Positions 1 to 5,894 of a stretch of 7,060 nucleotides of DNA are shown here, in pieces. Position numbers and translations under genes: made by a program. Within the stretch, counting starts at the first letter, position 1. Every line of letters starts with the position of its first letter. Under the pieces are notes generated by a model, which saw only the letters and a list, made by a program, of their open reading frames with translations, searched no databases and was not told the DNA's origin. The DNA comes from Bacteroidales bacterium. GTDB lineage: Bacteria; Bacteroidota; Bacteroidia; Bacteroidales; UBA7960. The DNA lies in contig SLRE01000158.1 in the NCBI GenBank assembly GCA_007131125.1, positions 1-7,060 on the forward strand, written 5' to 3'.

Positions 1-700
1 ACCTGGCATAAGGGGTTACCCATGAATGTATAGGAAATATTCCCGCGGCTGCAAAACCGCCTGCAAGAAGGAACAAGAAACTTACCGTGGTGTATGGCGT
101 TGTGGTTTCAAGTTGAAGTACAGTAATATTTGCCGATCCTCCCAGGGATACTGCCATTACTGCTCCAATTGCCATAAAACCGTGTGAGGCTCCAAACAGG
201 ATCATGGTTTTTTTGCCCATGCCAGCACTTTCCTCCTCAAAACCGCTTGCCAGCAAGTAAAACGGGATGGCCGATACTCCCCACAAAAAAACCAGGGTGT
301 AAAGGTGAACTGAGGTAAGAATTGCGAAACCCAGTCCGGCACTGAATAAAAACCACACAAAGAAACGGTCTGAGCCGGGAGACCAGTTTTTGCTGACAGT
401 CGCATCAAATGCCAAAACCACCATTAAAATGCCAAAAAAGAGCAGCATTACACCTGATGCCCCCTCTGTGGTAAAACCCAGGTAATGGCTTATGCTATGC
501 AACAGAGCAGGGTAGTGTGGGGAAAGAAACAACCGCCAGGTCAAGGCCTGATCATTCAAAACATAAAAGATGCCTGCCAATGTAATTAAGGATGTAATTA
601 CCGGGATAAGTTTTATGGTTCTCCCTTGCCTGGCAGGGAAAAAATAAAGCACCAGACTCAGCATTAACGGCAGCAAAATTATGATTGGAATGGCAGGCAT
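1..700 (-). CDS. Antiporter-like membrane subunit (NuoL/NuoM/MrpD superfamily), 3' end outside the window
   Basis: Reading the minus strand from ATG at 700 gives 233 stop-free codons that run off the window start, so only the N-terminal part is present. It is very hydrophobic, with about seven membrane segments (roughly residues 1-21, 30-49, 73-100, 112-132, 133-152, 164-188, 205-225). The family signature near the TM7 end is visible as FPIHSW (222-227), matching the PLHxW motif of NuoL, NuoM and MrpD, and WGVSAIPFYLL (140-150) matches the TM5 block. Such subunits normally move protons or Na+ in complex I, Mrp antiporters, group 4 hydrogenases or DabB-type transporters. Unusually, the TM5 Glu position is Gly141 and the TM7 Lys position (five before the Pro) is Ala218. 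The next in-frame stop upstream is at 794-796; 700 is the first ATG. Which complex it belongs to cannot be told from this fragment. The family call is fairly sure, the exact type is not. Confidence 0.8.
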   Translation of the reverse strand, partial: MPAIPIIILLPLMLSLVLYFFPARQGRTIKLIPVITSLITLAGIFYVLNDQALTWRLFLSPHYPALLHSISHYLGFTTEGASGVMLLFFGILMVVLAFDATVSKNWSPGSDRFFVWFLFSAGLGFAILTSVHLYTLVFLWGVSAIPFYLLASGFEEESAGMGKKTMILFGASHGFMAIGAVMAVSLGGSANITVLQLETTTPYTTVSFLFLLAGGFAAAGIFPIHSWVTPYAR

Positions 701-745
701 AACTTGTCCAGATTTTGGCCCATTGGTATTTTGAGTTCTGCTTCC

Positions 746-769
746 CTGATAAACCAGTTGTTTTATCAG
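746..769. promoter_or_regulatory. Perfect palindrome CTGATAAA-N8-TTTATCAG
   Basis: The arms 746-753 and 762-769 are exact reverse complements, separated by 8 bases. The site lies 45 bases upstream of the ATG at 700 and just downstream of the proposed minus-strand -7 box, so it would overlap or follow the start of transcription. It could be a dimer operator acting as a repressor block, or a 5'-leader hairpin. No regulator can be named from the sequence. Confidence 0.5.
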
Positions 770-777
770 TAAACATA

Positions 778-785
778 CAAAAATA
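778..785 (-). promoter_or_regulatory. Bacteroidota -7 promoter box for the antiporter-like gene
   Basis: On the minus strand this reads TATTTTTG, an exact fit to the TAnnTTTG consensus of the Bacteroidota primary sigma factor. It sits 78 bases before the ATG at 700. I see no clean TTTG -33 element at the expected 19-21 base spacing, so the promoter rests on the -7 box and its position. Confidence 0.45.
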
Positions 786-884
786 ATTTCGGTTCAGGTA
801 AATTTCACATCAGCGAATCTCCTAAAATAGTTAATGTTTGGGAACATTATGATTGTGGGATAGGTTTTTTCAGCAGGAACCTGA

Positions 885-1000
885 AACCTGCCTTGTAATT
901 TCCGGTTTCCTGTTTGGAATTAAATTATCCGGAAGCTTCCAGTCCCTATTACCGGGGCTGGAAGTTCTTTTAACCTGCACAGCAATTTCATGTTTCCGGA
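885..1000. repeat. Intergenic hairpin repeat, copy A
   Basis: This stretch matches 6511-6603. It contains an AACCTG...AATTTC..GTTTCC box twice (885-910 and 972-997, 87 bases apart) around a stem-loop. The stem is CTTCCAGTCCC (936-946) with GGGGCTGGAAG (954-964): 11 pairs, one of them G-U, loop 947-953, followed by TTCTTTT. The first box matches the copy B box at 25 of 30 positions (885-914 against 6574-6603), the second at 21 of 26. With its T tail the hairpin could also terminate plus-strand transcription, but no plus-strand gene precedes it in this window. It is best described as a dispersed non-coding repeat of unknown origin. Confidence 0.7.
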
Positions 1001-1116
1001 AAGTCCTTTATTTGCCGTCTTCCGGATTGAAAAGACCGTTTATTACTGAAAATAATGATTGACAGGTTTCCATTTCCCTTTTTTCAGGGATTGAAAGTTT
1101 TTTTTTTACATGCATC

Positions 1117-1145
1117 TTTGCAGCGGTTTACAGATGATATTTTTG
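1117..1145 (+). promoter_or_regulatory. Promoter for the TonB-dependent receptor
   Basis: TATTTTTG at 1138-1145 is an exact TAnnTTTG -7 box, and TTTG at 1117-1120 lies 17 bases upstream as a -33 element, slightly shorter than the usual 19-21. Transcription would start near 1152, leaving a leader of about 50 bases before the ATG at 1203. Confidence 0.6.
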
Positions 1146-1202
1146 GTGACCCTGACAGACCGGATCAACCAATCTATTTGAAGCTCCAATTCAATACTGA
1201 TA

Positions 1203-3593
1203 ATGAAAAGCCCAAATATCCCTGCCTTCCTGATTTTATTCCTTTTGTTGATTATACAACCTTTCAATATATCGGCCGAAACCGTATCAATAAAGGGCGT
1301 AATTATAAACGACCGAAATGAAAGCCTTCCTGCTGCCACCGTGCAGCTTAATAACGGGGAGTATGGGATGGTAACCGATTTGGATGGACGTTTTGAGTTC
1401 AGCGGATTGCCTGCACAAACATACATGCTTGAGGCCTCCTATATGGGTTATGAGTCCTATATCATCCTGATTGAGCCGGACCAGGTTTCAGAACCGCTGG
1501 CCATCAGAATGGAGCCTTCAGAACTCCTGTTGCAGGAAGTTCAGGTAGCAGAAAGCCGAAGGCAGATTGCCAGGCGGGTAAATTCCATCTCGGTGGAACA
1601 TCTGCAGGAAGATTTTTTTGCAGGAAATAAAGCAGGTAACCTGATGCGCACCCTGAGGAGGATTCCGGGCGTGCATTCCATGGATGCAGGTACAGGCATG
1701 TCGAAGCCCATGATCAGAGGACTTGGGTTTTACAGGGTGGTATTTGCACAAAACGGGATCAAGCAAAGCGGCCAGCATTGGAGTAATCATACCGGCATCA
1801 GCATCGACCAGCATGCCATCAGCCAGATGGAGATCATCAAAGGGCCTTCCTCATTAAGATATGGTTCAGATGCCATTGGGGGCGTGATAAACATCCTGCC
1901 CGCCTCGATTCCCGGTGAAGATCAATGGGAGGCAAATGTATCGCTTACAGCAAAATCAAACACAGAATGGCTGGGTGCTTCCACGGGCTTTTCCGGCCGG
2001 AGTGGCGACTTTTATGTTCACCTGAATGCCTCGCACAACCGATTTGGTGATTTCCGTGTTCCCGACACCGATGTCTTTTTGCTCCCAGCCCCTGCGGGTG
2101 CCGCTGAAGCTACACACGAGGTCGAACTTGGCGACCATGCCCACAATACCGCTGGTGAAGAAACGGGGGTATCCCTTGTTACAGGGATAGTAAGACCATG
2201 GGGCAACTCCTACTTCGATATGCGGTTCCATTCAATAGAAAACGGTTTTTTTGATTATATCGGACTGCAACATGAGTCACAGCGGGCGGAGCACATGGCA
2301 AGCACAAGGGAGATCAACCTTCCTTATCAGAAAGTGTCCGACTATGCCATCAACCATTTCACCAACCGGTATTTCGGCGAAAACAAACTGGAGGTAGCCT
2401 TCGGCTATCAACTAAACACTTCAACCGAACACAGTATCCTGACCGACAGAACCGGCAATCGTTTTGAAGACCTGATTTATTACCGTGCAAAAGATAACCT
2501 GGAATTGCAGTTCGACCTGCATCACCTGACGGCCAACGCAAGTTATTCTTTCAGGAATGTTGACAGGCATCAGTTCGACCTGATCATTAACACAAGCTAT
2601 GAGCAAAACAAAACAGATGGCTTCAGCCATATCCTTCCCGACTATCAACGAACTTCTGCAGGAGCCGGCGTGATCCACCGGTATGAGCTCTCACCCGAAT
2701 GGATCATCAATAGCGGTTTGCGAGTCGATTATCACCTGGCAAACATGGAAGAAAGCCTGAATCCGGATCCAGCCTACGGAGACTCTATATTTAATCCGGA
2801 TTTTGAAGAAAATTACCTGGGCACGGCATTTTCCCTGGGCGTGAATTATCTTCCCGGCTCAAGCCAAATCATCAAAGCACACATTGGCAAAAGCTTTCGG
2901 GTACCGGCAATCTATGAACTTGGCGCATATGGCCTGCACAGACACGAAGGCAGGTTTGAGCGGGGCGATCTGGACATAAAGCCGGAAGAAGCCTGGCAGC
3001 TGGATCTCGGTTATGAAATAGAATCTGATGCACTCCATCTCATGTTAAGCCCTTTTGTCAATTATTTCACCAACTACCTCTTCCTGAACCCGACCCCGGA
3101 ACTCAGACCCGAAGGACAAGTTTACCAGTACCATCAAAATAAGGCCCTGCTTTATGGGGGGGAAGTCAGCCTGGAATATGACTGGACAGAGAGAATCCAC
3201 ATCCAGGCAGGCATCGAATACGTTTATGCACTAAATCTGGACCTGAAACGCTCCCTGCCATTCACCTCGCCTATGTCGGCTATTACGGGCGTGGAATATG
3301 CTTTTGAAGACAGAGGTATTTTCAGGAACATACACCTGGGTTTAGAAGGGCTATGGGTTGGGGCACAAACCAACACGGTACCTAATGAACTCAATACCCC
3401 GGGATATTTTAGCCTGAACATGCACGCCTCTGCCGTGATGCAACTGGGCAAACAGGAATTGAACCTCACCTTGCGGGTGAATAATGCCCTTGACAACCGT
3501 TACTATGACCACGTAAGCTTTTACCGCAGGATGCGGATCCCGGAACCGGGAAGAGACGTGCAACTGTTTGTGCAAATTCCCATTAACAAGTAA
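1203..3593 (+). CDS. TonB-dependent outer-membrane receptor, probable metal uptake
   Basis: A complete 796-residue receptor. Residues 1-25 form a signal peptide ending at about NISA. Residues 28-103 form a carboxypeptidase-regulatory-like domain (GVIINDRNESLPAATVQL, then a VTDLDGRFEFSGLP turn), usual in Bacteroidota receptors. EVQVAESR (112-119) may be the TonB box. The plug follows (about 125-235), with RRIPGV, MIRGLG and IIKGPSSLRYGSDAIGGVIN. The rest forms the beta barrel, ending in FVQIPINK. Such proteins import scarce ligands using energy from TonB-ExbBD. Histidines cluster in the plug (H192, H196, H204) and in a loop at 305-314 (THEVELGDHAHN); with the two His-rich lipoproteins downstream they suggest zinc or copper, in the manner of ZnuD-type receptors. 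The ligand is inferred. It starts at the first ATG giving a full signal peptide, after a good promoter, and its stop is 37 bases before the next gene, so they are probably cotranscribed. Confidence 0.93.
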   Translation: MKSPNIPAFLILFLLLIIQPFNISAETVSIKGVIINDRNESLPAATVQLNNGEYGMVTDLDGRFEFSGLPAQTYMLEASYMGYESYIILIEPDQVSEPLAIRMEPSELLLQEVQVAESRRQIARRVNSISVEHLQEDFFAGNKAGNLMRTLRRIPGVHSMDAGTGMSKPMIRGLGFYRVVFAQNGIKQSGQHWSNHTGISIDQHAISQMEIIKGPSSLRYGSDAIGGVINILPASIPGEDQWEANVSLTAKSNTEWLGASTGFSGRSGDFYVHLNASHNRFGDFRVPDTDVFLLPAPAGAAEATHEVELGDHAHNTAGEETGVSLVTGIVRPWGNSYFDMRFHSIENGFFDYIGLQHESQRAEHMASTREINLPYQKVSDYAINHFTNRYFGENKLEVAFGYQLNTSTEHSILTDRTGNRFEDLIYYRAKDNLELQFDLHHLTANASYSFRNVDRHQFDLIINTSYEQNKTDGFSHILPDYQRTSAGAGVIHRYELSPEWIINSGLRVDYHLANMEESLNPDPAYGDSIFNPDFEENYLGTAFSLGVNYLPGSSQIIKAHIGKSFRVPAIYELGAYGLHRHEGRFERGDLDIKPEEAWQLDLGYEIESDALHLMLSPFVNYFTNYLFLNPTPELRPEGQVYQYHQNKALLYGGEVSLEYDWTERIHIQAGIEYVYALNLDLKRSLPFTSPMSAITGVEYAFEDRGIFRNIHLGLEGLWVGAQTNTVPNELNTPGYFSLNMHASAVMQLGKQELNLTLRVNNALDNRYYDHVSFYRRMRIPEPGRDVQLFVQIPINK

Positions 3594-3630
3594 AAACCCC
3601 AAAATCTATTAACTCAAAAATTATTAAATC

Positions 3631-4149
3631 ATGAAAAAATATCTGAGAGGCACCATGCTGTTGTTTATAGCATCCCTACTTATGTTTTGGGCATGTGCTG
3701 AAGATGAAGATACGGTGGTGTTGCAACCTACTGTTGAGGTACTTTCCCCGGAATACTGCGACACTATTTGGTTTGATGAACCTTTCACCTTTAGAATCCG
3801 GGTTACAGATCCGGGCAAAAAAGGATTAGGGGCAGTAAGTTTTGATACGCATCATAACTTCAATCACCACACACACGGTTCGCACCTGCCCTGCGACATG
3901 GATCCCAAAAAGGAAGCTGTCCGTCCCTTTGAGAATGTATGGATCTACGATCTGCCTGACGCGGAAACGGATTATATCTTTGAAAAAGAAGTTACCATTC
4001 CATCAGCTGCAGGAGAAGATACCTATCACGATTACGGTGATTACCATTTTCATATATACGTAACAAACAGCCAGGGATACCAAACCTTTACAACTTTGGA
4101 TTATAAGCTAATCTACCGTGAAGGCCACCCGGATGATCCTTGGGAATAG
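3631..4149 (+). CDS. His-rich surface lipoprotein, DUF4625-like (first paralogue)
   Basis: A 172-residue lipoprotein. Residues 1-21 are a charged, hydrophobic signal with the lipidated Cys at 22 (FWAC). The acidic run after it (AEDEDT) resembles the Bacteroidota export signal that sends lipoproteins to the cell surface. The remainder looks like one beta-sandwich domain. A dense His patch, HHNFNHHTHGSH (74-85), is followed by Cys88, and H133, H139 and H141 lie in the C-terminal part (DYGDYHFHIYVTNSQGY), a pattern I associate with DUF4625. Clustered His and a Cys pair (43, 88) suggest metal binding. The gene follows the receptor by 37 bases and a related lipoprotein follows, so it probably hands ligand to the receptor. 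The function is inferred; the lipoprotein nature is clear. The start precedes a standard MKK signal peptide. Confidence 0.85.
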   Translation: MKKYLRGTMLLFIASLLMFWACAEDEDTVVLQPTVEVLSPEYCDTIWFDEPFTFRIRVTDPGKKGLGAVSFDTHHNFNHHTHGSHLPCDMDPKKEAVRPFENVWIYDLPDAETDYIFEKEVTIPSAAGEDTYHDYGDYHFHIYVTNSQGYQTFTTLDYKLIYREGHPDDPWE

Positions 4150-4316
4150 TTGCAGAGAATTCTTTACCGTTCGTTCAGCAGACAATCTGCGCTTACAGGC
4201 CTTTATCGCTGTTTTAAGGAGAAAACCAAATATACACAATGAACGCACCCTGAAGACCACTGTTTTTAAACGAAAAAATGCAAATCAATTAATAATCAAT
4301 CAAATGTTCAACCCAA

Positions 4317-4333
4317 ATCCTTTGAAAAAGGAT
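4317..4333 (+). promoter_or_regulatory. Perfect 7-bp hairpin just before the second lipoprotein start
   Basis: ATCCTTT (4317-4323) pairs with AAAGGAT (4327-4333) across a 3-base loop, ending 17 bases before the ATG at 4351. It lies in the 201-base gap between the two lipoproteins, where I see no TAnnTTTG box. It may tune translation, or stabilise or process the message. A second small stem, GCAGA/TCTGC (4178-4182 and 4186-4190), lies earlier in the gap. Both are short enough to be chance. Confidence 0.35.
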
Positions 4334-4350
4334 ATTAATTACCATTTACA

Positions 4351-4827
4351 ATGAATACAATGAAAAAATTTTTTGGAGTACTTACCATTTTATTGCTGAT
4401 CTCTTTTGTAATCAGCTCTTGTGATAAAGAGGAAATTGACACAACAACACCTCCTGAAGTGTATGATTTTGTTGCAGGAACACATCCCCCGAACGTGAGC
4501 GATACAATCGTTAAAACACCCGGTGCTGAGATCATCGTTGACTTTAAGGCACGCTCAATGAATGATGGCAGGCTTGATGCTTACCACATCGAAATTCACG
4601 ACCATCCTGAAAGCGGAAACCCGGAGGATGAGTACAAAATTATCGATGAGTTATTTGATAATGATGCTTTTTTTAAGGGACTGCGCAATGCCAGTGTGCA
4701 TAAGCACATCGGTATTCCCGAAGAAGCTCCGCTGGGTGAATATCATGTGGAAGTATTGGTCATAGATGAGTATGGAAATTCAACTATGGTTGATACGCTG
4801 CTATTCCTTGTTGAAGACACCGAATAA
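4351..4827 (+). CDS. His-containing surface lipoprotein, DUF4625-like (second paralogue)
   Basis: A 158-residue lipoprotein related to the one at 3631-4149. The signal peptide ends in ISSC with the lipidated Cys at 24, followed by DKEEID, a good match to the acidic surface-export signal. The single domain carries DAYHIEIHDHP (76-86), VHKH (116-119) and a closing block GEYHVEVLVIDEYGN (129-143), parallel to the C-terminal block of its neighbour. Histidines 79, 83, 85, 117, 119 and 132 are candidate ligands. It lacks the dense six-His patch of the first paralogue, so the two may differ in affinity or role. The start could be ATG 4351 or the ATG at 4360 (MKKFF), and both give a workable signal peptide. 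It is probably part of the receptor operon, though the 201-base gap leaves room for separate control. Confidence 0.85.
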   Translation: MNTMKKFFGVLTILLLISFVISSCDKEEIDTTTPPEVYDFVAGTHPPNVSDTIVKTPGAEIIVDFKARSMNDGRLDAYHIEIHDHPESGNPEDEYKIIDELFDNDAFFKGLRNASVHKHIGIPEEAPLGEYHVEVLVIDEYGNSTMVDTLLFLVEDTE

Positions 4828-4889
4828 CCAGGAAGACCACACTTGTTCCTGCGTTATATCGCATTGACAAAGGCAAATTTGCAAATTAT

Positions 4890-4932
4890 ACCGGGCCGTT
4901 CCGCTTTATTAAGGAAAACAAATCGGTCCGGT
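4890..4932 (+). terminator. Long hairpin after the second lipoprotein
   Basis: ACCGGGCCG (4890-4898) pairs with CGGTCCGGT (4924-4932), nine pairs with one G-U. An inner TTCC/GGAA stem (4899-4902 and 4913-4916) extends it. T-rich sequence follows (GTTTTG, then CTGTTTTTG), not an immediate T run. It may end the receptor-lipoprotein message or protect its 3' end. Confidence 0.4.
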
Positions 4933-5023
4933 ATGTTTTGCATCTGTTTTTGATTATTGCCGGTAAATTTTCTTTTTAATACGGCTTTTTTTGAAAGGTA
5001 CTTGATAAAAAAACATAGTTAAC

Positions 5024-5042
5024 CCGCTTCGATGTGAAGCGG
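5024..5042 (+). terminator. Compact stem-loop, probable terminator
   Basis: CCGCTTC (5024-5030) pairs perfectly with GAAGCGG (5036-5042) across a 5-base loop, followed by ATTTTGG. The shape suits an intrinsic terminator, though the T tail is short. It lies about 200 bases after the lipoprotein stop and 138 bases before the hemerythrin gene, so it would insulate the two units. Confidence 0.45.
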
Positions 5043-5070
5043 ATTTTGGAATGTTGATTCTGTTGGAAAA

Positions 5071-5108
5071 TTCCCGTTTTAATCAGGGAAAATCCGTATA
5101 TTCGGGAA
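5071..5108 (+). promoter_or_regulatory. Overlapping inverted repeats upstream of the hemerythrin gene
   Basis: TTCCC (5071-5075) can pair with GGGAA (5086-5090), or TTCCCG (5071-5076) can pair with CGGGAA (5103-5108). The two pairings exclude each other. The second arm overlaps the weak -7 candidate TATATTCG (5097-5104). This could be an operator for the unit's own regulator or a leader switch; the arms are short, so confidence is low. Confidence 0.25.
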
Positions 5109-5180
5109 AGCAAAATTTCACAAAAATTTTTTTCATTGCCCTGCATCCGGATTTCCTGGCTAACATGAAAACATACGCAT

Positions 5181-5894
5181 ATGTATTTGACGAAAAAAAC
5201 TTACATTAAACCCGATATGAAGCTGGGGGGGTTGTTTTTTGAGAACCCTTACCTTCTGCTGATGATGGAGCATTTCAATTTGGATTTTGTGGTTAATGAC
5301 AAAACCATAGAAAAAGTTTGTCAAGAAAGCTCCATCAATTCCAATATCTTTGTTGACATTGCAAATCTCTATAATGGTTTTAATGATTTGGATGCCAAAA
5401 AATATACAAAAACCGATATTTTAACCATTGTCAATTTCCTGAAAAACAGCCACAATTATTATAAAGAAGAAAAATATCCTGAAATACAAAGCCTGATCAA
5501 TAAGATATTAAAATTAAATGAAACAAGAGAAATAAAGCTTATAAGCAAATTTTTTGGTGAATATTTCAATGAGGTGATCGACCATCTTGATTATGAGGAC
5601 CAGGTGGCTTTCCCCTACTTTCTGAATTTACTGGAAGATGGCCGTAATATCCCAAAGGGAAAGGATTATTCTGCAAAAATTTACAGCGACCATCATACTG
5701 ATATTGAGACCAAGTTGATGGAATTAAAAACCCTGTTGTTGCGCCATATTCCATTAGGAAAAGATCGTTCGCTGCGCAGGCGGCTTATTATTAGCCTGTT
5801 CGAACTGGATTATGATTTAAATATACACTATTTAATAGAAGAATCAGCATTGACTCCTCTTATTGAAAAAATTGAAAACGGGTTTAAAAAGTGA
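5181..5894 (+). CDS. Hemerythrin-domain di-iron protein, YtfE/RIC-like with degenerate ScdA_N-like N-terminus
   Basis: A 237-residue soluble protein. Residues about 20-62 match the ScdA_N (DUF542) pattern found before hemerythrin domains in YtfE/RIC/ScdA proteins, but the usual Cys-Cys is Val-Val (LDFVVNDKTIEKVC, 34-47). Residues about 85-232 form the HHE four-helix bundle. Candidate iron ligands are H91 (SHNYY), H135 and E139 (HLDYED), H171 or H172, and H216 and E220 (IHYLIEE). Their spacing follows the E. coli YtfE ligands (H84, H129, E133, H160, H204, E208) closely except for one longer gap. YtfE-like proteins deal with nitric oxide damage to iron centres; here a sensory role is suggested by the overlapping regulator gene. 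ATG 5181 is the first in frame after the stop at 5166-5168; Met13 (5217) is an alternative. The gene is much more AT-rich than the receptor. Confidence 0.88.
   Translation: MYLTKKTYIKPDMKLGGLFFENPYLLLMMEHFNLDFVVNDKTIEKVCQESSINSNIFVDIANLYNGFNDLDAKKYTKTDILTIVNFLKNSHNYYKEEKYPEIQSLINKILKLNETREIKLISKFFGEYFNEVIDHLDYEDQVAFPYFLNLLEDGRNIPKGKDYSAKIYSDHHTDIETKLMELKTLLLRHIPLGKDRSLRRRLIISLFELDYDLNIHYLIEESALTPLIEKIENGFKK

Larger units (their letters stand above)
701..1202. other. Divergent intergenic control region
   Basis: No convincing gene lies here; the small open frames at 853-1062 and from 1055 have no recognisable features. The region separates two genes transcribed away from each other. It holds a TAnnTTTG box for each direction (778-785 minus, 1138-1145 plus), a perfect 8-base inverted repeat (746-769), a hairpin repeat (885-1000) and a nine-plus T run around 1099-1108. 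A further inverted pair TCCGGAA/TTCCGGA (995-1001 and 1020-1026) sits just after the repeat. Confidence 0.7.
4828..5180. other. Intergenic gap between the uptake locus and the hemerythrin unit
   Basis: No gene is visible in these 353 bases. They contain, in order, a GCAAATTTGC palindrome (4873-4882), a long imperfect hairpin (4890-4932), a compact terminator-like stem (5024-5042) and overlapping inverted repeats (5071-5108). The best -7 candidate for the downstream gene is TATATTCG at 5097-5104, one base off TAnnTTTG and without a clear -33 element. Confidence 0.6.

Noticed and set aside
202..776. Minus-strand open frames 202-408 and 552-776
   Set aside because: They are out of frame with the long antiporter-like reading frame that covers most of this stretch and carries clear family motifs; part of the second lies upstream over the palindrome.
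1035..1060. Fur/Zur-like box (AATAATGATT) upstream of the receptor
   Set aside because: Only a partial, AT-rich similarity with no clean palindrome. It would suit the metal-uptake idea but is not supported well enough to annotate.
853..1321. Two small plus-strand open frames in the divergent gap (853-1062 and 1055-1321)
   Set aside because: They run through the repeat and promoter sequence, have no recognisable domain, and the second overlaps the start and signal-peptide region of the receptor in another frame.
4118..4354. Plus-strand open frame bridging the two lipoproteins
   Set aside because: It has no family features and overlaps the end of one lipoprotein and the start of the next; the gap looks non-coding.
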